NCBI GenBank assembly: GCA_900767415.1
Contig: CAAFYZ010000052.1
Location: 1 to 64,000 of the forward strand
Source of the DNA: Clostridia bacterium
GTDB taxonomy: Bacteria > Bacillota > Clostridia > Oscillospirales > CAG-272
Length of the DNA: 64,000 nt
Direction of reading: 5' to 3'
Numbering within the stretch: position 1 is the first letter of the stretch; each line of letters opens with the position of its first letter. The notes beneath the pieces were generated by a model, which searched no databases, was not told the origin of the DNA, and saw nothing but the letters and a program-made list of their open reading frames with translations. Position numbers and translations under genes: made by a program. This document shows, piece by piece, positions 17,743-26,423 of this stretch.

Positions 17743-18282
17743 TTGAGCACAAGAAGTTTAATTTGTAAAGAACAACAGGACGGCACGTATTACGGCATCT
17801 ATTGCCATTCGGACGGCTATCTCACATACAACGGCGCAATGCTGTTAGACCACTATTCCACTCCTAAAAGAGTTGACGCGCTGCTTGCGCTCGGAGATAT
17901 TTCGTCTCTCGGTCCGATAATTACTCCCGATCCAAGTCTCCCTCACTCTTTCGATTACGATAAAAGACAGGACGACGTTGTCGTTGCCTACGGCAGAGAA
18001 CGTGGAGAAAAAGATATAGACGCAAAAGTAATCACGCTTGAAACCGCTCTCGGAAGTTGGTGCGAATATATGTATATATTCGGTAAGGACGGTAAATGGC
18101 GATATTACGACCTGCGCGACGACGAACCCGAATTGCGCGACGTTGAAGAAGACCTTGCTTCGGAATACAGGCAAATGGGTATCGAACGTCCGGAGGGCAT
18201 TTATGGGTTTTTTCCGCCGGAACGGATTGCAGAGATAAAAAAACAACAGTCGCAAATGCATAAATCACAGTCGGAAATGTAA
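17743..18282 (+). CDS. hypothetical ICE protein, 179 residues
   Basis: TTG start, with AGGAGG inside the end of the previous gene. STRSLICKEQQDGTYYGIYCHSDGYLTYNG resembles small proteins repeatedly found beside Api92-like genes in ICEs. No function is known. The C-terminal third is charged and ends in a lysine/glutamine-rich helix. Confidence 0.6.
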   Translation: MSTRSLICKEQQDGTYYGIYCHSDGYLTYNGAMLLDHYSTPKRVDALLALGDISSLGPIITPDPSLPHSFDYDKRQDDVVVAYGRERGEKDIDAKVITLETALGSWCEYMYIFGKDGKWRYYDLRDDEPELRDVEEDLASEYRQMGIERPEGIYGFFPPERIAEIKKQQSQMHKSQSEM

Positions 18283-18312
18283 TTACGGAGAACTTTTATA
18301 CGCGAGGTAAAC

Positions 18313-19026
18313 GTGCTTAAAACAAACGAAATTTACAATATCGATTGTCTTATCGGCATAGAAGAAATGCTGAAACAAGGCTTGCAAGCGGACTTAATCG
18401 TAACGGACCCGCCATATCTTATCCGTTCAACGAAAGCGGGCGGAAAAAGTGACCTTGCACGCAGCATACAGCCGATGAACGACGAACTCGAAGACGGCAA
18501 TCTTACGAAAGGTATCGAGGAAGTACACTTAAAGGCAATGTGGGACGTTATGCGGATTCCGAATATTTATATCTGGTGTAACGGTGCGCAAATTCCACAA
18601 TACATAGATTTTTTCGTAAATCAACGAAAATGCAAAATGGATATTATCGTATGGCATAAAACCAACGCTACGCCGCTGTTTTGCAATAAATATCTCTCGG
18701 ATAAAGAGTATTGTCTGTATTTCAGACGGGGCGCATATTGTCAGCCGAAAACGTATCACAGCGCAACTACCGTTTACGAATTACCCATAAACGCAAAAGA
18801 TAAACGGTTATACGGTCATCCTACGGTAAAACCGCTGCCTATTATTCGCAATCTCGTGGAAAACAGTTCCAAATCGGGAGATCTCGTACTTGATCCCTTT
18901 ATGGGCAGCGGAACGACGGCTGCGGCGTGCGTCGAAACAGACAGAAAATTTATAGGCTTTGAAATCAATAAAACTTACTGGGAAGCAAGTCGCAAGCGGC
19001 TTGCTTCCGTTTATAAGGAGAACTGA
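18313..19026 (+). CDS. DNA methyltransferase, beta-class N6-adenine/N4-cytosine
   Basis: 237 residues from a GTG start. The catalytic motif DPPYLI (about 32-37) comes before the S-adenosylmethionine-binding motif DPFMGSGTT (about 194-202), which is the beta-class order. There is no partner restriction enzyme nearby, so it is an orphan that may protect the ICE from host restriction or mark its own DNA. The short target-recognition part makes the specificity unpredictable. Confidence 0.85.
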   Translation: MLKTNEIYNIDCLIGIEEMLKQGLQADLIVTDPPYLIRSTKAGGKSDLARSIQPMNDELEDGNLTKGIEEVHLKAMWDVMRIPNIYIWCNGAQIPQYIDFFVNQRKCKMDIIVWHKTNATPLFCNKYLSDKEYCLYFRRGAYCQPKTYHSATTVYELPINAKDKRLYGHPTVKPLPIIRNLVENSSKSGDLVLDPFMGSGTTAAACVETDRKFIGFEINKTYWEASRKRLASVYKEN

Positions 19027-19029
19027 AAC

Positions 19030-19524
19030 ATGTCGAAACTGCTTATAAAAGGCAAATTATACAATCCTATCAAAATCGGCGATCACGGCGACTGGTATGA
19101 AAACGATAAAGACGCCTGTTGCGGTGATTGCGGACTTCGTTACGGACAACAGCATTTACCGCAATGCGACGTAGAGCGTTGCCCTGCTTGCGGCGGACAA
19201 CTTTTGTCCTGTGATTGCGGTCCCGTTTTCGACGTCGAAGACGACGTATCCGAAAAAGAACTCGAAATCTTACGCAAACAACAGGAAAAAGAACGAATCC
19301 GCGAACAATCGCTTATTTTCATCGATTTGAGCGGCGAACACGGGAACGTTTTCTATGTTCTCGGCGTTGTAAAAAAAGAATTGCAAAAGAAAGACAGACT
19401 TTCCGACTACGAAGAACTCTACGAACGCGTTAAAGCCTGCGACAATTACAAAGAGGCTCTCGGCATTATCAACGAATACGTCGTGCTATACGACACGTCG
19501 CACAGATACCAACTTGAAATGTAA
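19030..19524 (+). CDS. zinc-ribbon-like ICE protein
   Basis: 164 residues. Two cysteine clusters (CCGDCG, then [20 protein letters not shown], about residues 25-62) suggest one or two zinc sites. The C-terminal half is helical and acidic. It sits 3 bases after the methyltransferase gene. Similar Cys-rich proteins occur in ICEs without assigned function. Confidence 0.6.
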   Translation: MSKLLIKGKLYNPIKIGDHGDWYENDKDACCGDCGLRYGQQHLPQCDVERCPACGGQLLSCDCGPVFDVEDDVSEKELEILRKQQEKERIREQSLIFIDLSGEHGNVFYVLGVVKKELQKKDRLSDYEELYERVKACDNYKEALGIINEYVVLYDTSHRYQLEM

Positions 19525-19530
19525 AGCGAG

Positions 19531-19992
19531 GTGTTTACGATACGAAAGACTTGTTTAATCATTGCCGTTATCTGTCTTATTTTATCGGTAACGGCTCTTA
19601 TCTGCAACCTTATAACTCTGTCCGCTATCAACTCCGTAAAAGTCGGAACATTTACGGAGTGCGATCACATAGGCAATACTGTCGTCTATACAACAAGCAA
19701 CGGCAACACGGCAAAAATCACGTTCGGCAAAAGCGCGGTAAAAATAGAAAAATCTTACCGCTTTACAAAAAAAGAACGAATTGAAATTCTTTTTTTTATT
19801 CGCCGTCGCCTGTCAATGCAAGGAATAAAGATTTCATTGTCCAATATGTCGGGAGAATGGGCGGCGCATAACGTTGCGTATGCTTTCGGAGTTGAACGGG
19901 AACGGACGGCAGACGCCGACCTTGATTATTTCAAAGACAAAAGATTTTACGTTGCCGCTGTTTCCGTTGCTTTTAGTTTTATGGGTTTTTAG
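19531..19992 (+). CDS. small membrane protein, unknown
   Basis: 153 residues from a GTG start. One N-terminal membrane helix (LIIAVICLILSVTALICNLITL) is followed by a beta-rich part and a hydrophobic C-terminal stretch (FYVAAVSVAFSFMGF). I do not recognise it. It ends 7 bases before the primase-like gene start. Confidence 0.45.
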   Translation: MFTIRKTCLIIAVICLILSVTALICNLITLSAINSVKVGTFTECDHIGNTVVYTTSNGNTAKITFGKSAVKIEKSYRFTKKERIEILFFIRRRLSMQGIKISLSNMSGEWAAHNVAYAFGVERERTADADLDYFKDKRFYVAAVSVAFSFMGF

Positions 19993-19999
19993 GAGGACT

Positions 20000-20899
20000 A
20001 TGATTTATTCAAACATACCGCAAGAACTGAAAACGCTTAAACAATGGTGCGTTTACCGAAGTTATTACGATAAAAACAAAAATAAATATCAAAAAATAAT
20101 CATCAGTCCCGTAACGAGCAAGTTTGCCAAAAGCAACGAGCCGGACACGTGGACAGACTTTGAAACGGCAAAAAGATACTGCGAAAGAAACCGTTACGGC
20201 GGTCTTGTTTTTGCTCTCGGCGAAGGCATAACGTTTATCGACCTTGACCACGCCATAGATAAAGACACGGGCGCTGTTCTGACTACCGACGCGCAGGAAT
20301 TGCTGCAAATTTTCTCTGACACCTATGCCGAAACATCATTAAGCGGCACGGGTATCCATATTCTCGTTCGCGGCACTCTGCCGGCCGACGCAATGAAGAA
20401 AAACGATAAGCGCGGAGTTGAAATGTATTCGAGATACCGTTTTATGTGTATGACGGGAAATCTATTGTCAGACACGACAAAAATTAAGGATTATTCGGAC
20501 GTTCTCTTGAAGGTCAATGAAGAATACGTCGGAAAAAAGGCGGAAGCGATTATCGTTCGTTCCGATTGCACGCACACGGATTCCGAGTTGTTGGAAAAAA
20601 TACGTGACAGCCGAATTGCCGAACGGTTTAACAAACTGTATAACGGAAACTTTGACGGCTCAGTAAGTCATAGTTCGGCGGATTTTGCTCTTTGTTCCAT
20701 TCTTGCATGGTGGACGCAGGACGCTTCGCAGATAGACCGCATATTTCGTTCTTCGGGACTGTATCGTTCTAAATGGGACACGAAACGCGGTTCGTCCACT
20801 TACGGACAAATAACGATAGAAAACGCCCTAAACGCCCTTAAATCGGCTTATACGTCACGTCAAAGGGTGGTTCGACTAACTACGGGAACGGAAATGTAA
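20000..20899 (+). CDS. primase-like protein (AEP/NrS-1 polymerase type)
   Basis: 299 residues. The start at MIYSNIPQELKTLKQW has AGGAGG 3 bases upstream; an upstream start would make a hydrophobic leader without a ribosome site. GGLVFALGEGITFIDLDHA places acidic residues as in archaeo-eukaryotic-type primases. A C-terminal helical region (HSSADFALCSILAWWTQDASQIDRIFRSSGL) resembles the PriCT/helix-bundle part of NrS-1-like primases. No helicase domain is attached. It may prime complementary-strand synthesis after transfer. Confidence 0.65.
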   Translation: MIYSNIPQELKTLKQWCVYRSYYDKNKNKYQKIIISPVTSKFAKSNEPDTWTDFETAKRYCERNRYGGLVFALGEGITFIDLDHAIDKDTGAVLTTDAQELLQIFSDTYAETSLSGTGIHILVRGTLPADAMKKNDKRGVEMYSRYRFMCMTGNLLSDTTKIKDYSDVLLKVNEEYVGKKAEAIIVRSDCTHTDSELLEKIRDSRIAERFNKLYNGNFDGSVSHSSADFALCSILAWWTQDASQIDRIFRSSGLYRSKWDTKRGSSTYGQITIENALNALKSAYTSRQRVVRLTTGTEM

Positions 20900-20914
20900 A
20901 GGAGGATAATACAA

Positions 20915-22039
20915 GTGTTGAAAGTCGCCACGGTATGTTCCGGCATAGGCGCGCCCGAAAAGGCTCTTAAAATGCTCGGAATACCATACGAGTTGTCTTT
21001 TTTCAGCGAGATAGACATTCCGGCTATAAAAGCCTATTGCGCAATACATAAAGAATCGACGAATAAAAATTTCGGCAATCTCGAAAACATAAACCAAAAA
21101 CCTATTCCGCAGGATCTTGATTTGCTCGTAGGCGGAACGCCGTGTCAGGATTTTTCCAACGCAGGACTCGGCAAGGGTGGCGAAGAAGGTTCCGGCACGC
21201 GTTCCAGCCTGATGTGGTATTACATAAAACTCATAGCCCTTTCAAAGCCGAAAATCGTCGTTTGGGAAAACGTTGCCGCCGTTATTTCGATAAAACACAT
21301 CCATACTTACAGAAAGTTTTGTCATACGCTTTCGGGACTCGGTTACAGACTGAACGCGGATATTCTCAACGCAAAATATTTTAACGTTCCGCAAAACCGT
21401 ACAAGGCTTATTCTCGTTGCCGTTCGCAAGGATTTGAAAATCGATTTCGAATACCCGCACGGTTACGATTCGGGCGTCCGCATTAAAGATTTACTCGAAC
21501 ACAAGGTAAAGGACAAATATTACACAAAAACGCTCGACGACGTAGAACCATATAATCGCTATTTTGCGGACACGTTCAGAATTATGCCGCTCGGAAAAAT
21601 TAAAGGGGCGATATATAAGCAATGCAACGAAGTTTTATGTATCGAAGGTATATTCGATTGCCTTACCACAAAACAAGGCAATTATATTTTGGACGAACAT
21701 TCTTCGCGTGAAAAAAACATACGGCACCTTACGCCGCTCGAAGCCTTGCGTTTTATGGGCTTTGAAGATAAAGACTATTATAAAAGCAGGTATTATTATC
21801 GTAAAAATGAAAGTACAGGCAAGAAAGAACGTATTGTTTACGTTTCCGAAACGGATATTTACAGTCAGGCGGGAAACAGTATCGTCGTAACGGTGCTTAT
21901 GGCTGTGTTCGGGCAGCTTTACGGCGTGGAATGGGAACATAAGGTATTTGGAAAGCGTTATAAAACGCCGTTTGAACTGCTTTGTGAACTACCCATGTTT
22001 GCCGTTTTGCGGGAGGATTGTAAAAATGACGAAACCTAA
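20915..22039 (+). CDS. C5-cytosine DNA methyltransferase
   Basis: 374 residues from a GTG start behind AGGAGG. Motif I is CSGIGAPEKALKML, motif IV is GGTPCQDFSNAG with the catalytic cysteine near residue 77, motif VI is WENVAAV, and motif X carries QAGNSIVVTVLMAV. These are all hallmarks of Dcm-type enzymes. It is an orphan enzyme beside a second methyltransferase on the same ICE, presumably for evasion of restriction. It overlaps the next gene by 14 bases. Confidence 0.9.
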   Translation: MLKVATVCSGIGAPEKALKMLGIPYELSFFSEIDIPAIKAYCAIHKESTNKNFGNLENINQKPIPQDLDLLVGGTPCQDFSNAGLGKGGEEGSGTRSSLMWYYIKLIALSKPKIVVWENVAAVISIKHIHTYRKFCHTLSGLGYRLNADILNAKYFNVPQNRTRLILVAVRKDLKIDFEYPHGYDSGVRIKDLLEHKVKDKYYTKTLDDVEPYNRYFADTFRIMPLGKIKGAIYKQCNEVLCIEGIFDCLTTKQGNYILDEHSSREKNIRHLTPLEALRFMGFEDKDYYKSRYYYRKNESTGKKERIVYVSETDIYSQAGNSIVVTVLMAVFGQLYGVEWEHKVFGKRYKTPFELLCELPMFAVLREDCKNDET

Positions 22040-22652
22040 AAATTTAATCATAGAAGAAGTGCCGAACAAAACAATGCGGGATTTTTTCGGTTCTTTGCTC
22101 GAAAACGACATTCCGCTCTACTATACCCGACACCCAAGAGCCGTGCCGCACGCCGCCAACGTTTTCAATTTCGATACCGTCAAGATTTTCGTCGCGCCGG
22201 ACAGGAAACAGGAACAGTATATAGATAAGCGAATAATCGACTTATACGATGACTTATCCCCTGATTTGCGTACCGTTGCCGAACGGCTGTCAACGGAAAC
22301 GACTGATGACGCCGCACGTATTTTACGCGATATTCTTACTCAATACGACGCAAAGGAAACCGCCGATTATCTGCAATCTTCTCTTAGGGACGGTACGCTT
22401 TGTAACTATTCGGAAGTTGTATCGAAAGAGCACTATGAAAGCAGAGACGGACGGATAGAAACCTACGCTTTTTATCTGAAAGGAATTCTTACGTCTTTCG
22501 GTATTACCGTAGAACGCGACGAAGGGTGCTACTGTTTGCTATATGACGAGGACAGCGATTACAGTCACGCGCTATCCTTTTTTGCAGAAAACGTACGAAA
22601 TGAAGACGGCGGACTTTACCGCAGATTCCGCGAAGAACAAAGTCAAATGTAA
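22026..22652 (+). CDS. hypothetical ICE protein, 208 residues
   Basis: The start MTKPKNLIIEEVPNKTMRDFFGSL has a GGGAGG ribosome site inside the methyltransferase end. It is a soluble acidic protein with no motif I recognise. It is followed by an AGGAGG-linked gene in the same direction. Confidence 0.55.
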   Translation: MTKPKNLIIEEVPNKTMRDFFGSLLENDIPLYYTRHPRAVPHAANVFNFDTVKIFVAPDRKQEQYIDKRIIDLYDDLSPDLRTVAERLSTETTDDAARILRDILTQYDAKETADYLQSSLRDGTLCNYSEVVSKEHYESRDGRIETYAFYLKGILTSFGITVERDEGCYCLLYDEDSDYSHALSFFAENVRNEDGGLYRRFREEQSQM

Positions 22653-22664
22653 AGGAGGATTATT

Positions 22665-23444
22665 TTGACGAGAGGACAAATTGCCATAATAACGCCGGAA
22701 GGGAATATTTTAAGTTCGAGAGAATTTAACGGCGATATGTATTTAAGCAACGGCGGATACGGTGAAGAAATATTCGGAGACCTTGCCCTTGCCGATACCG
22801 TCGAAGATTATATTTCGATAGTGGAGCAATTCAACGATAGATATTTCGGATACAAAGAAGAATTGTTTTACAATCCCCCGAAAAGTTTTTTAGATATGAA
22901 ACACGATTACTTCGACAAGTGGTTTTCTGATTATGTTTACATAAAAAATCTGTCCGAAAGCCCCGTCGTTTTTATTGACCAAAAAGGACGGAATATTCGA
23001 ATCGATACCGACGCCGTTGCCGTATTTCATTATGGCGAGTTTTATCTTTCAAATGAAGAAGATTTTGAGAAACTGGCTTTTATGGACGATTTAAGCGAGT
23101 TTAAGTGCGGTTTGGGTTACGACCACAACGACACGTATAGTAAACTTTGGAACAAGTGTGCCGAATTTGATAATAAGCACGGAACCAGCCTAACGGACAC
23201 AATAACCGACTACGATTTCGTTACCGAAGATATTTTGGAGTATATCGTTAAAGAAAATGCGACAGATCTCAGTCGGTTAAGGTTTTTTATAGGCGACACA
23301 TACGATGCGGATATTTATCGTTTGGATGGATACGGAAATCTTGCCAACGTCGATAAAAGCGATTTTGAATACATTATAGACGAACTTATCGAAAATTTAC
23401 AGGAACAAATATACATACCCTTGCAGGAGGGCTTTTGCTTATGA
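22665..23444 (+). CDS. hypothetical ICE protein, 259 residues
   Basis: TTG start behind AAAGGAGG. It opens TRGQIAIITPEGNILSSREFNGDMYLSNGGYG. It is acidic and soluble, with no recognisable catalytic motif. The last codons overlap the start of the excisionase (CTTATGA), so expression is probably coupled to the integration module. Confidence 0.55.
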   Translation: MTRGQIAIITPEGNILSSREFNGDMYLSNGGYGEEIFGDLALADTVEDYISIVEQFNDRYFGYKEELFYNPPKSFLDMKHDYFDKWFSDYVYIKNLSESPVVFIDQKGRNIRIDTDAVAVFHYGEFYLSNEEDFEKLAFMDDLSEFKCGLGYDHNDTYSKLWNKCAEFDNKHGTSLTDTITDYDFVTEDILEYIVKENATDLSRLRFFIGDTYDADIYRLDGYGNLANVDKSDFEYIIDELIENLQEQIYIPLQEGFCL

Positions 23445-23650
23445 ATGAAATGTTTAAGGACTACCCCGACGTTGTGAGCGTCGAGCAGGTTTCGGATATG
23501 TTGAGAATAAGCACGTCGTTTGCTTATCGCCTTTTACGTAGCGGAGTTTTGCCGGCTAAAAAGGTCGGGAGTAAATATATTATAGCCAAAAAAAGCGTCA
23601 TCGCTTTCGTTTGCGCGGAGGATAAAAATGACAGGCAGATTAGCGGTTAA
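23441..23650 (+). CDS. xis: excisionase-like HTH protein
   Basis: 69 residues. VVSVEQVSDMLRISTSFAYRLLRSGVLPAKKVGSKYII is a MerR/excisionase-type winged helix-turn-helix. The ATG at 23441 lies 9 bases after AGGAGGG. It overlaps the integrase by 23 bases, the classical xis-int arrangement. It likely bends DNA at the element ends to favour excision. Confidence 0.75.
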   Translation: MNEMFKDYPDVVSVEQVSDMLRISTSFAYRLLRSGVLPAKKVGSKYIIAKKSVIAFVCAEDKNDRQISG

Positions 23651-25190
23651 AGGTGGCAAGTATTATGTTGTTATCTCTTACAAGGACGAAAACGGCAAAT
23701 ATAAAAACAAGTGGATAGCCACCGGTCTTGACGAACGGAACAACAAGCGCGCCGCTACCGATATGATGAGAGAAATCGTCAGCCAATATGAAAACGGAAC
23801 GCTGTCGTTTGCGGGAAAAAAACAACCGCAGGAAGCAATCAAAGAATCCGACAGTCCGCTTTTTTCCGATTATCTATATGAGTGGTTGCGGTTAGTGAAA
23901 CCAAATTTACAAGTTACGACGTACAGCGGATACCGACTTCTCGTAAAAGTTATAGCCCCATATTTCGAAGAAAAAGGATTACGCGTAAACGAAATAAAAC
24001 CCGCTCACATTCAGGAGTTTTACACATACTTACAAGAAGAAAAAGGGAAATCACCGCAGGTTTGCAAACATTATCATGCCGTTATTCATAGAGCGTTGCA
24101 AATTGCATATAGGTCTGACTTGATTTTGACAAATCCTGCAGATAAAGTTGAACGACCAAAATACCAAAAACATAAAGCAAAATTTTACTCTGCGGAACAA
24201 GTAAAAAATTTATTCAACGAACTGCAAGGAGATCCATACGAACACATATATAAATTAACTACAATTTACGGTATGCGACGAAGTGAAGTCTGCGGGTTGC
24301 GTTGGAGTTCGATTGATTTTGATAAAAACACTCTTACGCTTGACCATACGGCAATTCAATGTGAAGTAAACGGAAAAAGGGTTACCGTTGTTAAAGACAC
24401 AATGAAAAATCAGTCAAGCATGAGGACTTTACCGTTGCTACCGTTTGTAAAAGATATGCTTTTGAAACTGAAAACGGAACAAGAACTTCGGCGAGAAAAA
24501 TACGGGACCTATTATAACCCGAAATTTATTGATTACGTCTGTGTGGATGAAATGGGAAACCTAATACGTCCCGATACATTGACTACTCATTTCAAAGCAT
24601 TTTTGAAGCGTCATAATTTACCTGTAATTCGTCTGCACGAATTGCGTCATAGTTGCGCAAGCATATTGATTGCTTGCGGAGTAAATATGAAAGCGGTTCA
24701 GGAATGGCTCGGACACAGCACGTTCAACACTACGGCAGATATTTATAGTCATTTGAATTATTCTTCAAAACTTGGTATCGCAGATACTCTCTCAAGCGTA
24801 TTCAGCGGTAAGCCTACTCCCATAGAACAAACGTCGCCCGACGCAATGTCAAAAATACAAAAGATTTTTTATTCAAGCGATGTCGAGGCGGCACCTAAAA
24901 AAATAAGAAACGTCGAGGATGAATACGATAGTTGGGATGAAGATTACGAAGACGTTGACGACGCTGTATTCGTTGATACGACCGACGAAGATGAACAATT
25001 GAAAAACGAACCCATTGAATCCGTTTTTCCCGAATTAGCACCGAGCAGCGTATCGGAATTCAAAAAAGCAAAAGAAGAAATGAACCGACTTGGTTTTGAA
25101 ACGCTCGATGAATACTTTGAATATCTTGACTTCAAATCTCGTATGGAACAGCGAAAAAATACTGCCGGCTCAGGCGGAACGTCAATGTAA
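23628..25190 (+). CDS. int: site-specific tyrosine integrase of the ICE
   Basis: 520 residues. An N-terminal arm-binding domain precedes a SAM-like core-binding domain (YLYEWLRLVKPNLQVTTYSGY). The catalytic domain has Arg in YGMRRSEVCGLRW (about 214-226), the HELRHSC box (about 336-342), GHST, and Tyr in ADIYSHL (about 374-380). An acidic C-terminal extension of about 110 residues (DEYDSWDEDYEDVDD) is longer than usual. It reads toward tRNA-Ser, with a terminator between, and is the recombinase that placed the element there. Confidence 0.9.
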   Translation: MTGRLAVKGGKYYVVISYKDENGKYKNKWIATGLDERNNKRAATDMMREIVSQYENGTLSFAGKKQPQEAIKESDSPLFSDYLYEWLRLVKPNLQVTTYSGYRLLVKVIAPYFEEKGLRVNEIKPAHIQEFYTYLQEEKGKSPQVCKHYHAVIHRALQIAYRSDLILTNPADKVERPKYQKHKAKFYSAEQVKNLFNELQGDPYEHIYKLTTIYGMRRSEVCGLRWSSIDFDKNTLTLDHTAIQCEVNGKRVTVVKDTMKNQSSMRTLPLLPFVKDMLLKLKTEQELRREKYGTYYNPKFIDYVCVDEMGNLIRPDTLTTHFKAFLKRHNLPVIRLHELRHSCASILIACGVNMKAVQEWLGHSTFNTTADIYSHLNYSSKLGIADTLSSVFSGKPTPIEQTSPDAMSKIQKIFYSSDVEAAPKKIRNVEDEYDSWDEDYEDVDDAVFVDTTDEDEQLKNEPIESVFPELAPSSVSEFKKAKEEMNRLGFETLDEYFEYLDFKSRMEQRKNTAGSGGTSM

Positions 25191-25197
25191 AAAATAA

Positions 25198-25219
25198 GCC
25201 CCGACATCACTGTCGGGGC
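25198..25219. terminator. bidirectional terminator between integrase and tRNA-Ser
   Basis: GCCCCGACA, a 4-base loop and TGTCGGGGC form a strong hairpin. An A-rich stretch on the left gives a U-run for leftward transcripts of the tRNA. Confidence 0.75.
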
Positions 25220-25221
25220 GT

Positions 25222-25313
25222 TGGCGGAGGGTGTGAGATTCGAACTCACGTGAGGTTTCAGACCTCAAACGCTTTTCAAGAGCGCCTCGTTATGACCGCT
25301 TCGATAACCCTCC
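25222..25313 (-). tRNA. tRNA-Ser (UGA anticodon), intact
   Basis: The 92-base gene folds fully. The acceptor stem is GGAGGGT/ACCCTCC with discriminator G and an encoded CCA. The anticodon stem is GCGCT/AGCGT around loop CTTGAAA (anticodon TGA). There is a long class-II variable arm, and the T stem is GTGAG/CTCAC. Its 3' end faces the integrase. A second, truncated tRNA-Ser with a different acceptor sequence lies 240 bases upstream, which suggests this copy was brought by the ICE. Confidence 0.93.
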
Positions 25314-25337
25314 GAGTATTAAATTGTCAAAATATGA

Positions 25338-25517
25338 TTTCTACAAATAATTAAAACAGAAAATAAATTTGTAGAAATTTTTGTAGAAAATCTGATTTTC
25401 TAAATCGGTTTGTAGAAAATCGCTTTCTTTTTGACCGCTTTAATTATACCACAAATCGTCAATAATTTCAAAGGTTTTTGCCGTTATCGACAGGTGGTTT
25501 GAAAAAGTTTGTAGAAA
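25338..25517. repeat. five decamer repeats TTTGTAGAAA, probable integrase arm sites
   Basis: Exact copies lie at 25368-25377, 25380-25389, 25409-25418 and 25508-25517, with one inverted copy at 25338-25347. Clustered short repeats flanking a core site are typical arm-binding sites of tyrosine integrases. They sit between the intact tRNA-Ser and the truncated tRNA-Ser. Confidence 0.65.
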
Positions 25518-25551
25518 TAAATGGGATTTTTGACAACTTTATTTCAACTTG

Positions 25552-25593
25552 TTTTCAAGACCGCCTCGTTGTGACCGCTTCGATATTCCTGCG
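25552..25593 (-). pseudogene. 5' half of a disrupted host tRNA-Ser (probable att site)
   Basis: By eye, 37 of 42 bases match the 5' half of the intact tRNA-Ser, from the acceptor strand through the anticodon loop. Homology stops abruptly at the loop, where ICE-like DNA begins. The acceptor strand (GCAGGAA) differs from the intact gene, so this was a separate gene. The break in the anticodon loop (TTTTCAAG on the plus strand) is the likely crossover core. Confidence 0.65.
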
Positions 25594-25778
25594 TATTTTA
25601 TAGCCGCCGTGCGGCGGTGTCGCGTCGCCGCAAGCGTTCTGCCTGTGCGGCGGCTTGCCGGTCGCGAAGGTTGCCCCGTCGCGCGGGCGGTTTGTCTTGC
25701 AAAGGATTCCGCGCTTTTCGGCGGAGCGGCAAAAGGGGCGTGTGCTCCCGCCGTCGGCGCGTTTTGGCAACACGATAC

Positions 25779-25807
25779 AGTATAGCACGCCGCGAAGAAA
25801 ATGTCAA
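25779..25807 (-). promoter_or_regulatory. promoter of the disrupted tRNA-Ser
   Basis: TTGACA, 17 bases and TATACT on the minus strand, reading toward the truncated tRNA about 190 bases away. The surrounding 25594-26025 is GC-rich spacer in which I see no gene on either strand. Confidence 0.6.
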
Positions 25808-26025
25808 CAACTTCTTTTATAAAACCCCGTCCTTCGTCGCGAGAAAGGGCTGAACGGAGGAAAATCGCGACGGCGTTTTTAAGGTTCAAAGGACGCACGG
25901 CGAGCGGTTTTTGAAAGCCGTTTTCTCGTTTTCGCCGGGATTTGTGTTGAAAATGTAAAGAATTGTTTTATTTTTGCGTTATTTTACAATTCGTCGTCCG
26001 GCGGAGCGGTCGCTTCGCGCGTTCT

Positions 26026-26403
26026 TCAGCGGTCGAACGGGATCTCGGCGATCTTCGGAGACTTCCCGTAGACCACGGTGTTCCCCGACTGTGCCGTATC
26101 GTACTTGGAGGCGGCGAGGGTCGCGTAAAAGATCGCGGCGTCCCCTTCACTTTCAAACTCGATGAGATATGCGTATTGTGTCTGCGAGCGGAAGGAGCAG
26201 ACTTTGGAAAATCCCTTTTCCAACCCCATCGACGAAAACCGCTTTTCAAACGACGCGATCTCGCTCGAAGACAACTCGGTCTTGCTCATCCCGGACTCTT
26301 TCAACTTGCTCTCCGCAATGGAAAACGGAGTCCCCGCTCTCCCGCAGGAAAGCAAACACAACATCGTGCAAAGGCATAGTATTGCCGCCGCGATTCGTTT
26401 CAT
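26026..26403 (-). CDS. small lipoprotein
   Basis: 125 residues. A signal peptide ends in the lipobox LLSC (about residues 17-20). The mature part (SKLKESGMSKTELSSSEIASFEKRF) is followed by a compact alpha/beta domain ending KIAEIPFDR. The start at MKRIAAAILCL is chosen because it gives a canonical lipoprotein leader. It lies downstream of a membrane protein gene and shares its promoter. The function is unknown. Confidence 0.7.
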   Translation of the reverse strand: MKRIAAAILCLCTMLCLLSCGRAGTPFSIAESKLKESGMSKTELSSSEIASFEKRFSSMGLEKGFSKVCSFRSQTQYAYLIEFESEGDAAIFYATLAASKYDTAQSGNTVVYGKSPKIAEIPFDR

Positions 26404-26423
26404 CTCTTGTTTTTCTCTTTCTT

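Larger units (their letters stand above)
1..25551. mobile_element. ICE, right part (left end outside window)
   Basis: Relaxase, coupling protein, VirB2/B6/B3-B4-like channel genes, methyltransferases, ArdC-like protein, xis and int are in one orientation. The right end is the crossover inside a host tRNA-Ser. No VirB8-like gene or cell-wall hydrolase is seen. The expected 3' half of the disrupted tRNA-Ser is not found between 1 and 1100, so the left end is beyond the window or was lost. Confidence 0.8.

Noticed and set aside
25338..25517. CRISPR array
   Set aside because: The repeat is only 10 bases, spacing is irregular, one copy is inverted and no cas gene is present. Integrase arm sites explain it better.
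25539..25900. Several short overlapping frames in the GC-rich spacer
   Set aside because: All are Arg/Pro/Ala-rich shadow frames of non-coding GC-rich DNA with no ribosome sites. The region holds the tRNA-Ser remnant and its promoter.
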